The notes: a model not told the origin generated them from the letters alone. A DNA stretch of 64,000 nucleotides from an uncultured Roseobacter sp. (GCF_947492555.1 NZ_CANLNE010000006.1:21348-85347), one strand, 5' to 3'; counted from the stretch's first letter, positions 9,206 through 18,666 are shown. A program made the numbers and translations.

Positions 9206-9219
9206 TTGATGTCGATCAA
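9206..9219. promoter_or_regulatory. FNR/FnrL-type box, perfect consensus
   Basis: TTGATGTCGATCAA matches the FNR-family consensus TTGAT-N4-ATCAA exactly. It lies 64 bp upstream of the alcohol dehydrogenase start in the 289-bp gap after the GST gene. It predicts low-oxygen control of the dehydrogenase and the P-type ATPase behind it by a Crp/Fnr protein such as the one at 18667-19344. Confidence 0.75.
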
Positions 9220-9283
9220 CGCTGTGGCCCTCTTGCGCGCTATCCATCCGACAAACTGAAATCTGAGTGCGGAGTGTTGGACG

Positions 9284-10306
9284 ATGCAAAAGAAGATGAA
9301 GGCGGCGGTGGTCACGAAACTGGGCGATCCTCTGGACATTCGCGAGGTGGCGGTGCCCCAGATCGGACCGGGGCAGGTGCTTGTCAGGGTGCGGGCGTCC
9401 GGGGTCTGTCATACGGATCTGCACGCCGCCATGGGGGACTGGCCGGTGAAGCCCACGGCGCCCTTTATTCCTGGTCATGAAGGCGTTGGGGAGGTCGCGC
9501 AGGTCGGGGCCGGCGTGACACATCTCAAGGAGGGCGACCGCGTTGGCGTGCCATGGCTGCACACTGCCTGCGGCCGTTGTGAGCATTGTTCGGGCGGGTG
9601 GGAAACCCTGTGCGAAAGCCAGCAGAACACCGGCTATTCGGTGGATGGCGCCTATGCCGATTTTGTGCGGGCGGATGCAAATTACGTCGGCCACATCCCG
9701 GATGCGCTTGATTTTGGTACTTCCTCACCGGTGCTTTGTGCCGGTGTGACCGTCTACAAGGGGCTCAAGGAAACCGAAGTGCGTCCCGGCCAGTGGGTTG
9801 CGATCTCCGGGATCGGCGGTTTGGGGCATATGGCGGTGCAATACGCCAAAGCCATGGGCATGAATGTGGTTGCCGTCGATGTGGCCGACAGCAAGCTCGA
9901 TCTGGCGCGATCCCTCGGGGCGGATGAGACGATCAACGCAGCCAAGCTCGATCCAATCAAGGAAGTGGAAAAGCATTTAGGTGGTGTGCACGGCGCTCTC
10001 GTCACTGCCGTCAGCACCAAGGCCTTTGCACAGGCGACGGGCATGCTGCGCCGTCACGGCACCATGTCGCTGGTGGGCCTGCCGCCGGGTGATTTCCCGC
10101 TGCCGATTTTCGAGGTGGTGCTGAAGCGGCTGACCATTCGCGGGTCCATTGTGGGCACCCGTCTTGATCTGTCTGAGGCGCTGTCCATCGCGGCGGAGGG
10201 GAAGGTTTCGACCACTTACACATGGGATAAGCTGGACAATATCAACGACGTTTTTGACCGCATGCGGGCAGGCACGATTGAAGGCCGTGTTGTGCTGGAA
10301 ATCTGA
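9284..10306 (+). CDS. adhP: zinc-dependent alcohol dehydrogenase (AdhP type)
   Basis: A 340-residue medium-chain dehydrogenase. The catalytic zinc ligands are visible as [15 protein letters not shown] and GHEGVGEV, the four structural-zinc cysteines as [15 protein letters not shown], and the NAD motif as [14 protein letters not shown]. It interconverts alcohols and aldehydes with NAD(H) and could re-oxidise NADH by reducing aldehydes under low oxygen. A second start at 9296 (MKAAVV) is possible. A perfect FNR box lies 64 bp upstream and the next gene starts 20 bp after the stop, so the two are probably cotranscribed. Confidence 0.92.
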   Translation: MQKKMKAAVVTKLGDPLDIREVAVPQIGPGQVLVRVRASGVCHTDLHAAMGDWPVKPTAPFIPGHEGVGEVAQVGAGVTHLKEGDRVGVPWLHTACGRCEHCSGGWETLCESQQNTGYSVDGAYADFVRADANYVGHIPDALDFGTSSPVLCAGVTVYKGLKETEVRPGQWVAISGIGGLGHMAVQYAKAMGMNVVAVDVADSKLDLARSLGADETINAAKLDPIKEVEKHLGGVHGALVTAVSTKAFAQATGMLRRHGTMSLVGLPPGDFPLPIFEVVLKRLTIRGSIVGTRLDLSEALSIAAEGKVSTTYTWDKLDNINDVFDRMRAGTIEGRVVLEI

Positions 10307-10326
10307 TCCCTGCGCCTCTCCCCCAG

Positions 10327-13038
10327 ATGAACCTTGGCTCCAAAAACGGAGCCCGACCGGAGACTATTGTGCCGCCCGTAGCCACTCATCCGCACGCCGA
10401 CACAACTGAAACCTGCCTGACCAAACTCGGATCCTTTGCCCAGGGCCTCTCAACCGGTGAGGCCGGGGTGAGGTTGGAGACGCATGGCAAAAATCACCTG
10501 CCCGAAGCCCCGCCGCGCCCCGCCGTAATGCGGTTCCTGATGCATTTCAACAATGTGCTGATCTACGTGCTTATTGCTGCAGCGGCGGTGACGGCGTCCT
10601 TGGGTCACATGATCGACACCTGGGTGATTCTGGCCGTTGTGCTGGTCAACGCGACCATGGGCTTCATCCAGGAAGGCCGCGCGGAAAACGCGATGGCCGA
10701 AATCCGGCAGATGCTGGCGCCGCATGCCTCGGTTCTGCGCGACGGGAAACGGATCAGCATCGATGCAGCGGACGTCGTGCCCGGCGATATCGTGCTGCTG
10801 GAGCCCGGGGATCGGGTCGCGGCGGATCTGCGGCTTTTGCAGGTGCACGGGTTAATGGTGCAGGAGGCCATTCTGACCGGCGAATCCGTGCCGGTGGAAA
10901 AATCGGTGGCGCCCGTAGGAGCAGATGCAGCCCTAGGGGACCGTACCTGCATGGCTTTCAGTGGCACACTGATCACCGCCGGGGTCGGGCGCGGGGTCGT
11001 CACAGCAACCGGCGCGGTGTCAGAGATCGGGCGGATCAGTGGCATGCTGGGCCGCGTGCGCGGGTTGAAAACGCCGCTTGTCGTGCAGATGGACAAATTC
11101 GCCCGATGGCTGACCGTGCTCATTCTGCTGGTCGCAGGGGCTCTGCTGGCCTTTGGCTACTATGTGCAGCATTTTGACTTCCACGCGATGTTCATCGCCG
11201 TGGTCAGCCTTGCCGTTGCCGCGATCCCCGAAGCCTTGCCCGCTGTCATGACCATCACACTGGCCATCGGGGTCCAGGCGATGGCGAAACGTCATGCCAT
11301 TGTGCGCCGCTTACCCGCGATCGAAACAATCGGGGCGGTTTCAGTGATTTGTACCGACAAGACCGGCACGCTGACCCGGAACGAGATGATGGTGGCGTCG
11401 GTTGTGACAAGTGCCGGGCGCTTTACGGTTACCGGGGACGGTTATGCGCCGACGGGCGAGATTACTGCTGAAGAAGGTGTGGCGATTGACAGCACGCTTT
11501 CGGGCATCGCGCAGGCGGCGCTGCTGTGTAACAACGCGGCGCTGCGGGAGGCAGGCGGTGTCTGGACCGTTGACGGCGATCCGATGGAGGGCGCGCTGCT
11601 GGCCTTTGGGCAGAAGGCAGGAGAGAGCGCCTCTGGTTGGTCCCGTACTGGCGAGATCCCGTTTGATGCGGTCCGCCGCTACATGGCCGTGCAGGTGGAG
11701 AACGCTGATGGAGAGGCCCTGCTCGTGGTGAAGGGCGCCCCCGAAAAACTGCTGGAGATGTGCCGTGATCAGATCGGCGAGGCCGGGCCCGAGCTGTTGG
11801 ATAGGGGACATTGGACCGCCGAAGCTGCCCATATTGCGGCCCGTGGCCAGCGTGTGCTGGCCCTCGCGCGCAGGTCGCCAGAGGCCGGTGTACTGGCAGA
11901 TACCATCGAAGGAGACCTGAGCCTGATTGGTCTGGTGGGCCTGATCGACCCGCCGAGGGCGGAGGCCATCGCTGCGGTTAAGGAGTGCAAAAAAGCCGGG
12001 ATCGCCGTGAAAATGATCACCGGGGACCACGCGGGCACGGCCTCGGCCATTGGCCGTCAGATCGGGCTGGCCAATCCCGACGCGGTGCTGACCGGCGCGG
12101 ATATCGACGCTATGGATGACGGTATCCTCGCCGTGGAGGTCATGAGCACGAATATCTTTGCCCGCACTTCGCCCGAGCACAAATTGCGTCTGGTCACCGC
12201 CTTGCAGGCGCATGATCTGGTGGTGGCCATGACCGGCGACGGGGTGAATGACGCACCTGCGCTCAAACGCGCGGACATTGGGGTTGCCATGGGGATCACC
12301 GGCTCGGCCGCCTCCAAGGAAGCTGCCGATCTGGTGCTGGCCAATGATAACTTCGCCTCCATCTCGGCAGCGGTGCGCGAGGGGCGCACGGTCTGGGACA
12401 ACATCCGCAAACTCGTCAGCTGGGTTCTGCCCACCAGCGCCGGGGAGGCGGGCACAATCGCCGCCGCCCTCCTGCTGGGCTTTGCGCTGCCGGTATCACC
12501 GGTGCAAATTCTCTGGGTTAATATGATCACAGCGGTCACGCTGGGCCTTGCGCTCGCCTATGAACCGCCCGAGGCCGAAACCATGCAGCGCCCCCCGCGT
12601 CACCGCAACACCGGGCTGCTGACCGGCGGCCTTGTCTGGCATGTCATTTTTGTCACCACGCTGTTTCTGGCCATCGTCTTTGGCCTTTTCACCTACGCGC
12701 TCGAAAAAGGATATCCGCTGGTACTGGCGCAAACCATGGCCATGAACATGTTGGTGGTGCTGGAGATTTTCCATCTGTTCTACATCCGCAACATTTTTGG
12801 CACCTCGATCAACTGGAACGCGTTCAAAGGCACGCGCGCGGTGTGGATCAGCGTGATTATCGCGACGGTCGCGCAGTTTGTGGTGACTTATCTGCCCTTT
12901 GTGCAGCCGATCCTGGGCACGCAGTCCGTGCCGCTGGTGGATGGGATGTTGATCATTGCGATCGGGCTTGTCTTCTTCGCCGTCATCGAGACGGAAAAGC
13001 AGCTGCGTCTGGTGCTGACAGGCCACAACGGGATTTAG
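10327..13038 (+). CDS. P-type cation-transporting ATPase (type II, Ca2+/H+-like)
   Basis: A 903-residue P-type ATPase of the SERCA/PMA superfamily. It has a short cation-ATPase N-terminal domain, the actuator motif LTGESVPVEK, PEALP in transmembrane helix 4, the phosphorylated aspartate in CTDKTGTLTRNE, KGAPE in the nucleotide domain, MTGDGVNDAPALK in the hinge, and four or more C-terminal helices. The ion (Ca2+, Na+ or H+) cannot be fixed from sequence: PEALP replaces the PEGLP typical of Ca2+ pumps. Sits downstream of adhP in the FNR-box-driven unit. Similar ATPases occur with Usp and Hsp20 genes in bacterial hypoxia or dormancy clusters. Confidence 0.88.
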   Translation: MNLGSKNGARPETIVPPVATHPHADTTETCLTKLGSFAQGLSTGEAGVRLETHGKNHLPEAPPRPAVMRFLMHFNNVLIYVLIAAAAVTASLGHMIDTWVILAVVLVNATMGFIQEGRAENAMAEIRQMLAPHASVLRDGKRISIDAADVVPGDIVLLEPGDRVAADLRLLQVHGLMVQEAILTGESVPVEKSVAPVGADAALGDRTCMAFSGTLITAGVGRGVVTATGAVSEIGRISGMLGRVRGLKTPLVVQMDKFARWLTVLILLVAGALLAFGYYVQHFDFHAMFIAVVSLAVAAIPEALPAVMTITLAIGVQAMAKRHAIVRRLPAIETIGAVSVICTDKTGTLTRNEMMVASVVTSAGRFTVTGDGYAPTGEITAEEGVAIDSTLSGIAQAALLCNNAALREAGGVWTVDGDPMEGALLAFGQKAGESASGWSRTGEIPFDAVRRYMAVQVENADGEALLVVKGAPEKLLEMCRDQIGEAGPELLDRGHWTAEAAHIAARGQRVLALARRSPEAGVLADTIEGDLSLIGLVGLIDPPRAEAIAAVKECKKAGIAVKMITGDHAGTASAIGRQIGLANPDAVLTGADIDAMDDGILAVEVMSTNIFARTSPEHKLRLVTALQAHDLVVAMTGDGVNDAPALKRADIGVAMGITGSAASKEAADLVLANDNFASISAAVREGRTVWDNIRKLVSWVLPTSAGEAGTIAAALLLGFALPVSPVQILWVNMITAVTLGLALAYEPPEAETMQRPPRHRNTGLLTGGLVWHVIFVTTLFLAIVFGLFTYALEKGYPLVLAQTMAMNMLVVLEIFHLFYIRNIFGTSINWNAFKGTRAVWISVIIATVAQFVVTYLPFVQPILGTQSVPLVDGMLIIAIGLVFFAVIETEKQLRLVLTGHNGI

Positions 13039-13053
13039 CGGGTTTGCGGGACC

Positions 13054-13968
13054 TCAGGCCTCCCGCGCAGCCTCACGGCGCAGGCTGATCCGCGTCCCGG
13101 TCTTGCCGTTGACCAGGTCCAGCGTATCCGAGAGACGCCCGATTGCAGCAAAACCACCGGTGGCCCGCGCAAATTCACAGGCCGCGTCGACCTTGGGACC
13201 CATGGAGCCCGCCGGGAAATCCATCTGGCCGGCTTCTTCCGGTGAAAGATGAGAGATCAGCGCTTGCTCGGGCGTGCCCCAGCCGGAATAGACACCCGCC
13301 ACATCGGTCAGCATCAGGAAGGCGTCCGCCTCCAGCATGCGCGCCAGAAGCCCGCTGGCGTGGTCCTTGTCGATCACGGCTTCGATGCCGATCATCGTGC
13401 CATCGTCCTTCTGCACAACCGGGATGCCGCCGCCACCCGCGCAGATGATCACAACGCCCTGATCCAGCAACAGTTGGATAACGTCCAGTTCCAGAATCCG
13501 TCGGGGTCGGGGCGAGGGGACCGTGCGCCGAAAATGCGCGCCATCCTGCCCGATTGTCCACCCATGATCCGTGCTGAGCCGCGCGGCCTCTTCCTGCGTG
13601 TAGATGGGACCGATGAACTTGGTCGGGTTCCGAAAGGCCGGATCGTCCGCGTCCACCTCGATCTGGGTCAGCAGGGTCGCATATCTGGCGTCGGGCAGAT
13701 AGGCGTTGTCCAGCTCCTGTTGTAGCACATAGCCGATCATCCCATCCGTTTCCGCGCCCAGAACATCCAGCGGAAAGGCGCCCCCGCGCAGCGCCAGATA
13801 GCCGACCTGCGGCCCGTTGCCGTGGGTGATCACGACCTCATGTCCGGCGTCCAAGACTTGGGCAAGTGCACCTGCTGCGGTGCGAATACTGGCACGCTGG
13901 CTTTCGGCGGTCAGGGTCTCTCCTCTTTTGGACAAGGCGTTTCCGCCCAAAGCGACGACAATTCTCAT
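13054..13968 (-). CDS. arcC: carbamate kinase
   Basis: A 304-residue amino acid kinase-fold protein starting MRIVVALGGNAL, with the family's THGNGPQVG and a later CAGGGGIPVV. It makes ATP and carbamate from carbamoyl phosphate and ADP. The start at 13968 is chosen because the family begins at MRIVVALGG; a longer reading adds 33 residues with no family match. No arginine deiminase or ornithine carbamoyltransferase gene is nearby, so its carbamoyl phosphate source is unclear. An FNR-type box lies 86 bp upstream, which fits substrate-level ATP supply when oxygen is low. Confidence 0.92.
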   Translation of the reverse strand: MRIVVALGGNALSKRGETLTAESQRASIRTAAGALAQVLDAGHEVVITHGNGPQVGYLALRGGAFPLDVLGAETDGMIGYVLQQELDNAYLPDARYATLLTQIEVDADDPAFRNPTKFIGPIYTQEEAARLSTDHGWTIGQDGAHFRRTVPSPRPRRILELDVIQLLLDQGVVIICAGGGGIPVVQKDDGTMIGIEAVIDKDHASGLLARMLEADAFLMLTDVAGVYSGWGTPEQALISHLSPEEAGQMDFPAGSMGPKVDAACEFARATGGFAAIGRLSDTLDLVNGKTGTRISLRREAAREA

Positions 13969-14053
13969 TCGGGACCTCGACACGTCAACAGGATTGGATG
14001 CACAGGCAGGCTCGCGCATTTCTGTCTCAGTAGTGTGAACTGCTGCCCACCGG

Positions 14054-14067
14054 TTGAGATTGATCAA
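14054..14067. promoter_or_regulatory. FNR-type box upstream of carbamate kinase
   Basis: TTGAGATTGATCAA fits TTGAK-N4-ATCAA, one half-site perfect and the other TTGAG. It is 86 bp upstream of the carbamate kinase ATG and beyond the end of the membrane-protein gene, so the most likely target is arcC. Confidence 0.65.
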
Positions 14068-14085
14068 TCGGGCAGACCTCTGCCG

Positions 14086-14739
14086 TCACTTCTTGAGACG
14101 GTTTTTCGACTTTTGATAGAGCCGCTTGTTAAGGTCTATGAACTGCGCAAGGCCGCGACCAAGCAGTCCGGCCGCGTTGCGAACAAGGTAGAGATATCCG
14201 GTCACGCTGGCGATCAGACTACCGACCGCGTTGATCATCAGATCGCCCATGGTGTCAAGAAGGCCAGATTTCTGCATGTTCAGCCCAAAAATCTGGTCCA
14301 TGCCGAATTCGAATATCTCCCAGATCGCGCCGATGGTCATGGCGACGCAAAAGGTGACGAAGGCAATGGCAGAGGGGGGGGCTGCAAAACGGTCCCCCTC
14401 GAACAGCATGAAGACAAAAAGGAACCCGATCAGGCCAAAGCCGATGGCAGAGAATCCGTGCAGAGCCAGGTCCCACCACCATAGGCGTTCGTAGAAATCG
14501 AAAGCCTCGCCCAGAAAGATCGAGGCAAAGAAAAACAGGGTGGTGGCCAGAAGAAAGGGCACCGGCAGGGTCAGCGACCATCGGGATGCCAGAGTGGGCG
14601 GCACGAGCGACAGGGCCAGTGTGGCCAGCGTGACAAAGGCCAGCGACCAGCGGGCCAGACCAAAGGCCACGATGACGGCAAGCAGCAGCGAGGCCCAAAT
14701 GGCCAGCATAATGGGTTTAAAGTTTTTCGTAGTATGCAT
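14086..14739 (-). CDS. YjdF/DUF2238-family membrane protein
   Basis: A 217-residue integral membrane protein with about six hydrophobic segments. The family core is recognisable: GEAFDFYERLWWWDLALHGFSAIGFG and, later, TIGAIWEIFEFGMDQ and MGDLMINAVGSL. DUF2238 proteins are uncharacterised. It is transcribed toward arcC, but an FNR box and about 120 bp lie between its stop and the arcC start, so it is probably a separate unit. Function unknown. Confidence 0.75.
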   Translation of the reverse strand: MHTTKNFKPIMLAIWASLLLAVIVAFGLARWSLAFVTLATLALSLVPPTLASRWSLTLPVPFLLATTLFFFASIFLGEAFDFYERLWWWDLALHGFSAIGFGLIGFLFVFMLFEGDRFAAPPSAIAFVTFCVAMTIGAIWEIFEFGMDQIFGLNMQKSGLLDTMGDLMINAVGSLIASVTGYLYLVRNAAGLLGRGLAQFIDLNKRLYQKSKNRLKK

Positions 14740-14794
14740 CGCAAGATCGCTTTCTTGACGTTCAATCCTGATGGGCTTGCCCTATATATAAGGT

Positions 14795-15502
14795 ATGACC
14801 AACACAGTCCTAAGGATCGCAAGCTATAATATTCGCAAAGCCCGGGGCCTTGACCAGAAACGGTTGCCGGGGCGGACCTTGCAGGTGATCAACCAGCTGC
14901 AGGCCGACATCGTTGTTTTGCAGGAAGCAGACAGGCGGGTCGGGGTGCGCAAACCGGCCATCCCGCGCAAGCTAATCGAGGCGGAAACGGATTTCCGGCT
15001 GGTTGACGTGTGTGAGAACGGGATCAGCCTTGGGTGGCACGGCAATGCTGTTCTGATGCGCGATCCGGCGCAGGTTCTGCGGGTCGAACGGGTGCCGCTG
15101 CCCGGGCTGGAGCCTCGGGGTGCGGTGCGTCTGGACATGACGTTTGGTGGGGGTCTCAGCGTTGTCGCAGCTCATCTTGGGCTTTTGCGCCGGGATCGCC
15201 GGGAACAATTGCAGGCGCTCTGCCAAGCGACGGCAAACAGCCCGCATGCCGTGATTGCCGGTGATTTCAATGAATGGTCGCACCGCAAGGGGCTGGAGCC
15301 TCTGGTGGGCAAGTTCGACACACATGCGCCGGGGCACAGCTTTCACGCCCGCCGCCCGATTGCGGCACTGGACCGGTTCGCCCTCAGTCACGGTGTCGAA
15401 TTGCGCGGTGCCGGGGTAGAGCAGGGCGCGCTGGCCAGACGCGCGTCAGACCACCTGCCCATTTGGTCAGATATTGCCATTCCAGCAGCTGCTACGTGCT
15501 GA
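14795..15502 (+). CDS. endonuclease/exonuclease/phosphatase family protein
   Basis: A 235-residue protein of the EEP (DNase I-like) fold: LRIASYNIRKARG, QEADRRVG with the metal-binding glutamate, VIAGDFNEW near residue 155, and SDHLPIWSDI at the C-terminus carrying the catalytic D-H pair. No signal peptide, so cytoplasmic. It could hydrolyse a phosphodiester in DNA, RNA or lipid head groups. It starts 55 bp from the divergent YjdF-like gene and its 3' end overlaps the convergent Usp gene by 11 bp. Confidence 0.82.
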   Translation: MTNTVLRIASYNIRKARGLDQKRLPGRTLQVINQLQADIVVLQEADRRVGVRKPAIPRKLIEAETDFRLVDVCENGISLGWHGNAVLMRDPAQVLRVERVPLPGLEPRGAVRLDMTFGGGLSVVAAHLGLLRRDRREQLQALCQATANSPHAVIAGDFNEWSHRKGLEPLVGKFDTHAPGHSFHARRPIAALDRFALSHGVELRGAGVEQGALARRASDHLPIWSDIAIPAAATC

Positions 15503-16331
15503 ACATGACGGGCAGCTTTGCATCGCGCAGTAGCGCATAGGTGGTTGCGCCAATCACGAAATCATAGACTTTCGAATGCCCGAAGGCTCCGGTAACAATC
15601 ATATCTGCACCGCGTTCGAAAGCCACCTGACCCACCACATCCGCGACGGTATCACCAGCCGTATTGCGATGTTCCAGTGTGGGTTTCATCCCATGTCTTG
15701 AAAACATCTCGGCCACGTCGACCCCTTCGGAATCCTCCAGAGCATCAGACGGGGTGCTGCCAACGCGCAGGACGGTAAGGGTCGCCCCCTCATCAGCAAC
15801 ACTCAGCAGATCATGCGCCGCGCGCGCAGCCTCCCGCGTCGCGCTCCAGCCCAGCAGGACGTTTTTACCGATCTCCACACCGTCGTAGTCCGGCGGCACG
15901 ACAATCACCGGCCGACCACTCTCCTGAATGACCTCGCTTTGCGCATTGCGCTGTTCATAGCGGTCCGCTTCCTTGTCCCCCCGGGCCATGATGACCAAAT
16001 CGGCCGTGCGGGCACTCTCCACAAGGCGCTCATTGGCAGAGACGGCGTCGGCCCGCACGAGGCGAAACTCGCTTTGGAAATCCTCATTTGTCGTATGTTT
16101 CGTGAAAACCGCCTTGATGGCCGCAGTTTCGATTTTCTGACTTTCGTTGAATGCCTCGAAGGCGGGCTCGGGGATGTGCATGGCGATGCCCGGATACACG
16201 ACCAGCGCTTGCAGGGTGTGCAGCCCGATCAGATGTGCGTTGTGTTTACGTGCCAGCGGCACCGCAAGCTTCAGCAGCGTCTCGGCGTGTTCCGCCGTGG
16301 TCAGGCACACCAGAAGTGTCTTGATCCCCAT
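15492..16331 (-). CDS. tandem-domain universal stress protein
   Basis: A 279-residue protein of two Usp folds. The first starts GIKTLLVCLTTAEHAETLL and includes DLVIMARGD; the second has NVLLGWSATREAARAA and ends GADMIVTGAFGHSK. Only the second keeps the G-2x-G-9x-G(S/T)-like ATP loop, in the form GAFGHSKVYDFVIGATT. The start at 16331 follows a good ribosome site (GGAAAGGA). The location next to hsp20 and among FNR boxes suits a low-oxygen stress role; no FNR box was seen in its own 55-bp upstream gap, so it may be read through from the hsp20 unit. Confidence 0.86.
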   Translation of the reverse strand: MGIKTLLVCLTTAEHAETLLKLAVPLARKHNAHLIGLHTLQALVVYPGIAMHIPEPAFEAFNESQKIETAAIKAVFTKHTTNEDFQSEFRLVRADAVSANERLVESARTADLVIMARGDKEADRYEQRNAQSEVIQESGRPVIVVPPDYDGVEIGKNVLLGWSATREAARAAHDLLSVADEGATLTVLRVGSTPSDALEDSEGVDVAEMFSRHGMKPTLEHRNTAGDTVADVVGQVAFERGADMIVTGAFGHSKVYDFVIGATTYALLRDAKLPVMFST

Positions 16332-16385
16332 AACATACGTCCTTTCCAAAGAGGCGGGGGCACCGAAGGGCGCCCCTCGCGCGTT

Positions 16386-16871
16386 TCAGGTCTTGCTGAT
16401 GTCGATTTTATGAAAGTCAGCCTTGGCCGCCGCCGGTTTCGCGATCCGCAGCTTCAGGATGCCATCTGCGAATTTCGCCTCGACGGCCCCCGCATCCGGC
16501 GCGAACCCCAGCGGGATCTGCCGCCGAAAGCTGCCGTAGCGCCGCTCGATCAGGTGATATCCGCTGTCGGATTTTTCGTGATCCGCGCTCTTTTCGCCCT
16601 TGAGTGTCAGCAGATCGCCCGTGATCGACGCGTCCAGATCCTCTTCTGCAACACCGGGCAGCTCTGCGCTGATCTCGACCGCCTCTTCGGTCTCCACCAG
16701 ATCAATGGCGGGAAACACCGGCGTGGAAAAAACAGAAGGTGCACCCGTTTCCGGCATGGGGAAACCCGTCCGGAATTGTTCCAGCAGCCGGTTCATCTCC
16801 TTTTGGAAGGACGGAAAAAGAGCAGACCCACCGGCCTCGGAGCGCAATTCGGGAAGTATTTGGCGTGACAT
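16386..16871 (-). CDS. Hsp20/alpha-crystallin small heat-shock protein
   Basis: A 161-residue small heat-shock protein. The alpha-crystallin domain runs from about residue 50, with PAIDLVETEEAVEISAELPG, GDLLTLKGEKS, ERRYGSFRRQIPLGF and the C-terminal ADGILKLRIAK. It binds unfolding proteins without ATP. I start it at 16871, right after the strong ribosome site AGAAAGGAGA. A perfect FNR box is centred 80 bp upstream and shared with the divergent gene at 17020, which predicts induction in low oxygen. The tandem Usp gene follows 54 bp after the stop. Confidence 0.92.
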   Translation of the reverse strand: MSRQILPELRSEAGGSALFPSFQKEMNRLLEQFRTGFPMPETGAPSVFSTPVFPAIDLVETEEAVEISAELPGVAEEDLDASITGDLLTLKGEKSADHEKSDSGYHLIERRYGSFRRQIPLGFAPDAGAVEAKFADGILKLRIAKPAAAKADFHKIDISKT

Positions 16872-16944
16872 CACACGTCTCCTTTCTGAAGTCCCGACAC
16901 GGGATTGTGTCGCCGGTGTCCTAGCAAACCAGTGTCCCACGCGA

Positions 16945-16958
16945 TTGATTCCGATCAA
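16945..16958. promoter_or_regulatory. FNR-type box, perfect consensus, in divergent promoter
   Basis: TTGATTCCGATCAA, an exact TTGAT-N4-ATCAA, lies 74 bp upstream of hsp20 (minus strand) and 62 bp upstream of the bactofilin-like gene (plus strand). One site could serve both. Confidence 0.75.
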
Positions 16959-17019
16959 TCCACAGCCTCCTGCTTGCAGTAGCTCATAGGCGACTGCAGT
17001 CTGATTGGAGGAGCATCCC

Positions 17020-18201
17020 ATGCTGTTGCTCAGATACGCGCTGACCCTTATCGCTGTCCTTGGGAGCGGCACGCCGCTCTGGTCCGATACGGTCTCTGCC
17101 CAAAATGGCAGCGACACGTTCTTTTCCGGATCCGTCGTCAGTGAAGCAATTGATACGCGTGGGGATACGTTTCTGTCCGCGCGCTCGGCGGTTGCCCGCG
17201 GTGTTTCGCAGGGGGATCTGCACATTGCCGGCATGGATGTCTCCGTGCAGGCCGACACCGCCGAAGATCTCTATGCCTTTGGCGGCACGGTGCTCATCCG
17301 CAGCGCCGTTGCCCAGGATCTGACAGCGGGTGGTTTTTCGGTGCGCACGGAAAGCAGCTCTGAAACAAGCGGGAACGCTCGGATTTTCGGCAATTCGGTC
17401 ACCATTGAGGGCAAGGTCGAGGGGGCACTGCTGATCGCCGCACGTGATGTGATCCTGAACGCACCGATCGAGGGCGACGCCCGCATTCTGGCAAAAACCA
17501 TCTCCTTCGGTCCGAACGCGGTTGTCGACGGAACCCTGACCTACAGCACGCGGGAAAGACTTTCGGTGCCCGAACGTGTCGCCCCGACCGAACGGGTGGT
17601 GTTTGAACGGGCAGTGGACCGCGATGTCTGGAAGGAATGGAGCGAGATGCGCAAGGACATGCCCGTCTTGCCCACCTTTGCGTCCCTGCTGAGTGCCTTT
17701 GTCATCTCGCTGTTGTTCTTTGTGGTCTTGGGCACCTTGATGCTCACTTTCATGCCCAAACGCCTGGAAAAGATGCGTCATAGCATCGCGACGGCGCCCG
17801 GTCAGACCATGCTGCTCGGCATCATTGGCCTGTCCATCCTGTTTGGCATGGTGCCCATCACCGGTCTGACGCTCGTCGGGCTGCCCTTTGTCCCGATTGC
17901 GCTGCTGGGGATCCTTGTCACATGGACGCTTGGATACGCATTGGGCGCCTATAGCGTCGCCATGCGTATCTGGACCGGGTTCGGCGGAGATCAAAACCCC
18001 GGCAACATCGCGCGCGTGCTGGTCTTTGCGGCGGCGATTGCCTTTGTCGCACTGCTGAATTTCATCCCCTTCGTCGGATGGGTGGCGAACTACACGCTTG
18101 TGCTGCTCGGCATCGGCGCCATGACCCATGCGGTGTTCCAATATCTGATCGGCAACCCGGGTCAGGCCTTTGATATCGACATGAAACCCATCGACGACTG
18201 A
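17020..18201 (+). CDS. bactofilin-like beta-helix protein with C-terminal membrane segments
   Basis: A 393-residue protein with a signal peptide or signal anchor (MLLLRYALTLIAVL). Residues about 40-185 are short repeats of the polymer-forming (bactofilin-like) right-handed beta-helix type, for example GDLHIAGMDVSV, EDLYAFGGTVLI, GNARIFGNSVTI and GALLIAARDVIL. A linker is followed by four hydrophobic segments between about residues 220 and 385. Such proteins are uncharacterised; the exported beta-helix may form an assembly at the membrane surface. The ATG at 17020 follows GGAGGAG. A perfect FNR box is 62 bp upstream and the DUF2267 gene follows by 20 bp. Confidence 0.72.
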   Translation: MLLLRYALTLIAVLGSGTPLWSDTVSAQNGSDTFFSGSVVSEAIDTRGDTFLSARSAVARGVSQGDLHIAGMDVSVQADTAEDLYAFGGTVLIRSAVAQDLTAGGFSVRTESSSETSGNARIFGNSVTIEGKVEGALLIAARDVILNAPIEGDARILAKTISFGPNAVVDGTLTYSTRERLSVPERVAPTERVVFERAVDRDVWKEWSEMRKDMPVLPTFASLLSAFVISLLFFVVLGTLMLTFMPKRLEKMRHSIATAPGQTMLLGIIGLSILFGMVPITGLTLVGLPFVPIALLGILVTWTLGYALGAYSVAMRIWTGFGGDQNPGNIARVLVFAAAIAFVALLNFIPFVGWVANYTLVLLGIGAMTHAVFQYLIGNPGQAFDIDMKPIDD

Positions 18202-18221
18202 TCCCGGAAAGGAGCGCGCAT

Positions 18222-18653
18222 ATGTCTGCACAAGGTTTGGAAGTGATCGATCACACTGTTCAGCTGACCCATGAATGGATCAATGAACTGGCCGCCCGGC
18301 TGGACTGGTCCTCGAAACGCAGCGCCCTGCGGTTGCTCCGCCTGACCCTGCACCGCGTGCGTGACCACCTTTTGCCCAATGAACTGGCGCAGTTCTCCGC
18401 GCAGTTGCCCTTGCTGGTGCGGGGCATGTTTTTCGAAGGCTGGGTGCCCAAACACACACCGATCAAGGACCGCAATGCCGAAGAGTTCAAAAGCGCCATC
18501 GACAGTCAGATGCGCGAGGCCGAGGAGTACCGCGGACCCGAAGACATTCGTTGTGTGTTTGACCTGCTGAATGCCCGTCTGACGGAGGGTGAAATCGAAG
18601 ACGTGCGGGCCAATCTGCCCATGGCCATTCGCGCCTTGTGGTCAGCACCCTAG
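18222..18653 (+). CDS. DUF2267 domain protein
   Basis: A 143-residue soluble all-helical protein. The DUF2267 signature is clear: WINELAARLDWSSKRSALRLLRLTLHRVRDHL, LPLLVRGMFFEGW near residue 62, and EGEIEDVRANLP near 124. The family has no known biochemical role but often sits in stress or dormancy gene clusters beside Usp and PHA genes, as here. Start chosen after a strong AAAGGAG site. Probably cotranscribed with the bactofilin-like gene. Confidence 0.82.
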   Translation: MSAQGLEVIDHTVQLTHEWINELAARLDWSSKRSALRLLRLTLHRVRDHLLPNELAQFSAQLPLLVRGMFFEGWVPKHTPIKDRNAEEFKSAIDSQMREAEEYRGPEDIRCVFDLLNARLTEGEIEDVRANLPMAIRALWSAP

Positions 18654-18666
18654 CGGCATCTCGCCT

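Noticed and set aside
13054..13968. An arginine deiminase operon around carbamate kinase
   Set aside because: No arcA, arcB or arcD gene lies next to it.
14755..14770. TTGACGTTCAA near 14755 as an FNR box
   Set aside because: The spacing and right half do not fit TTGAT-N4-ATCAA.
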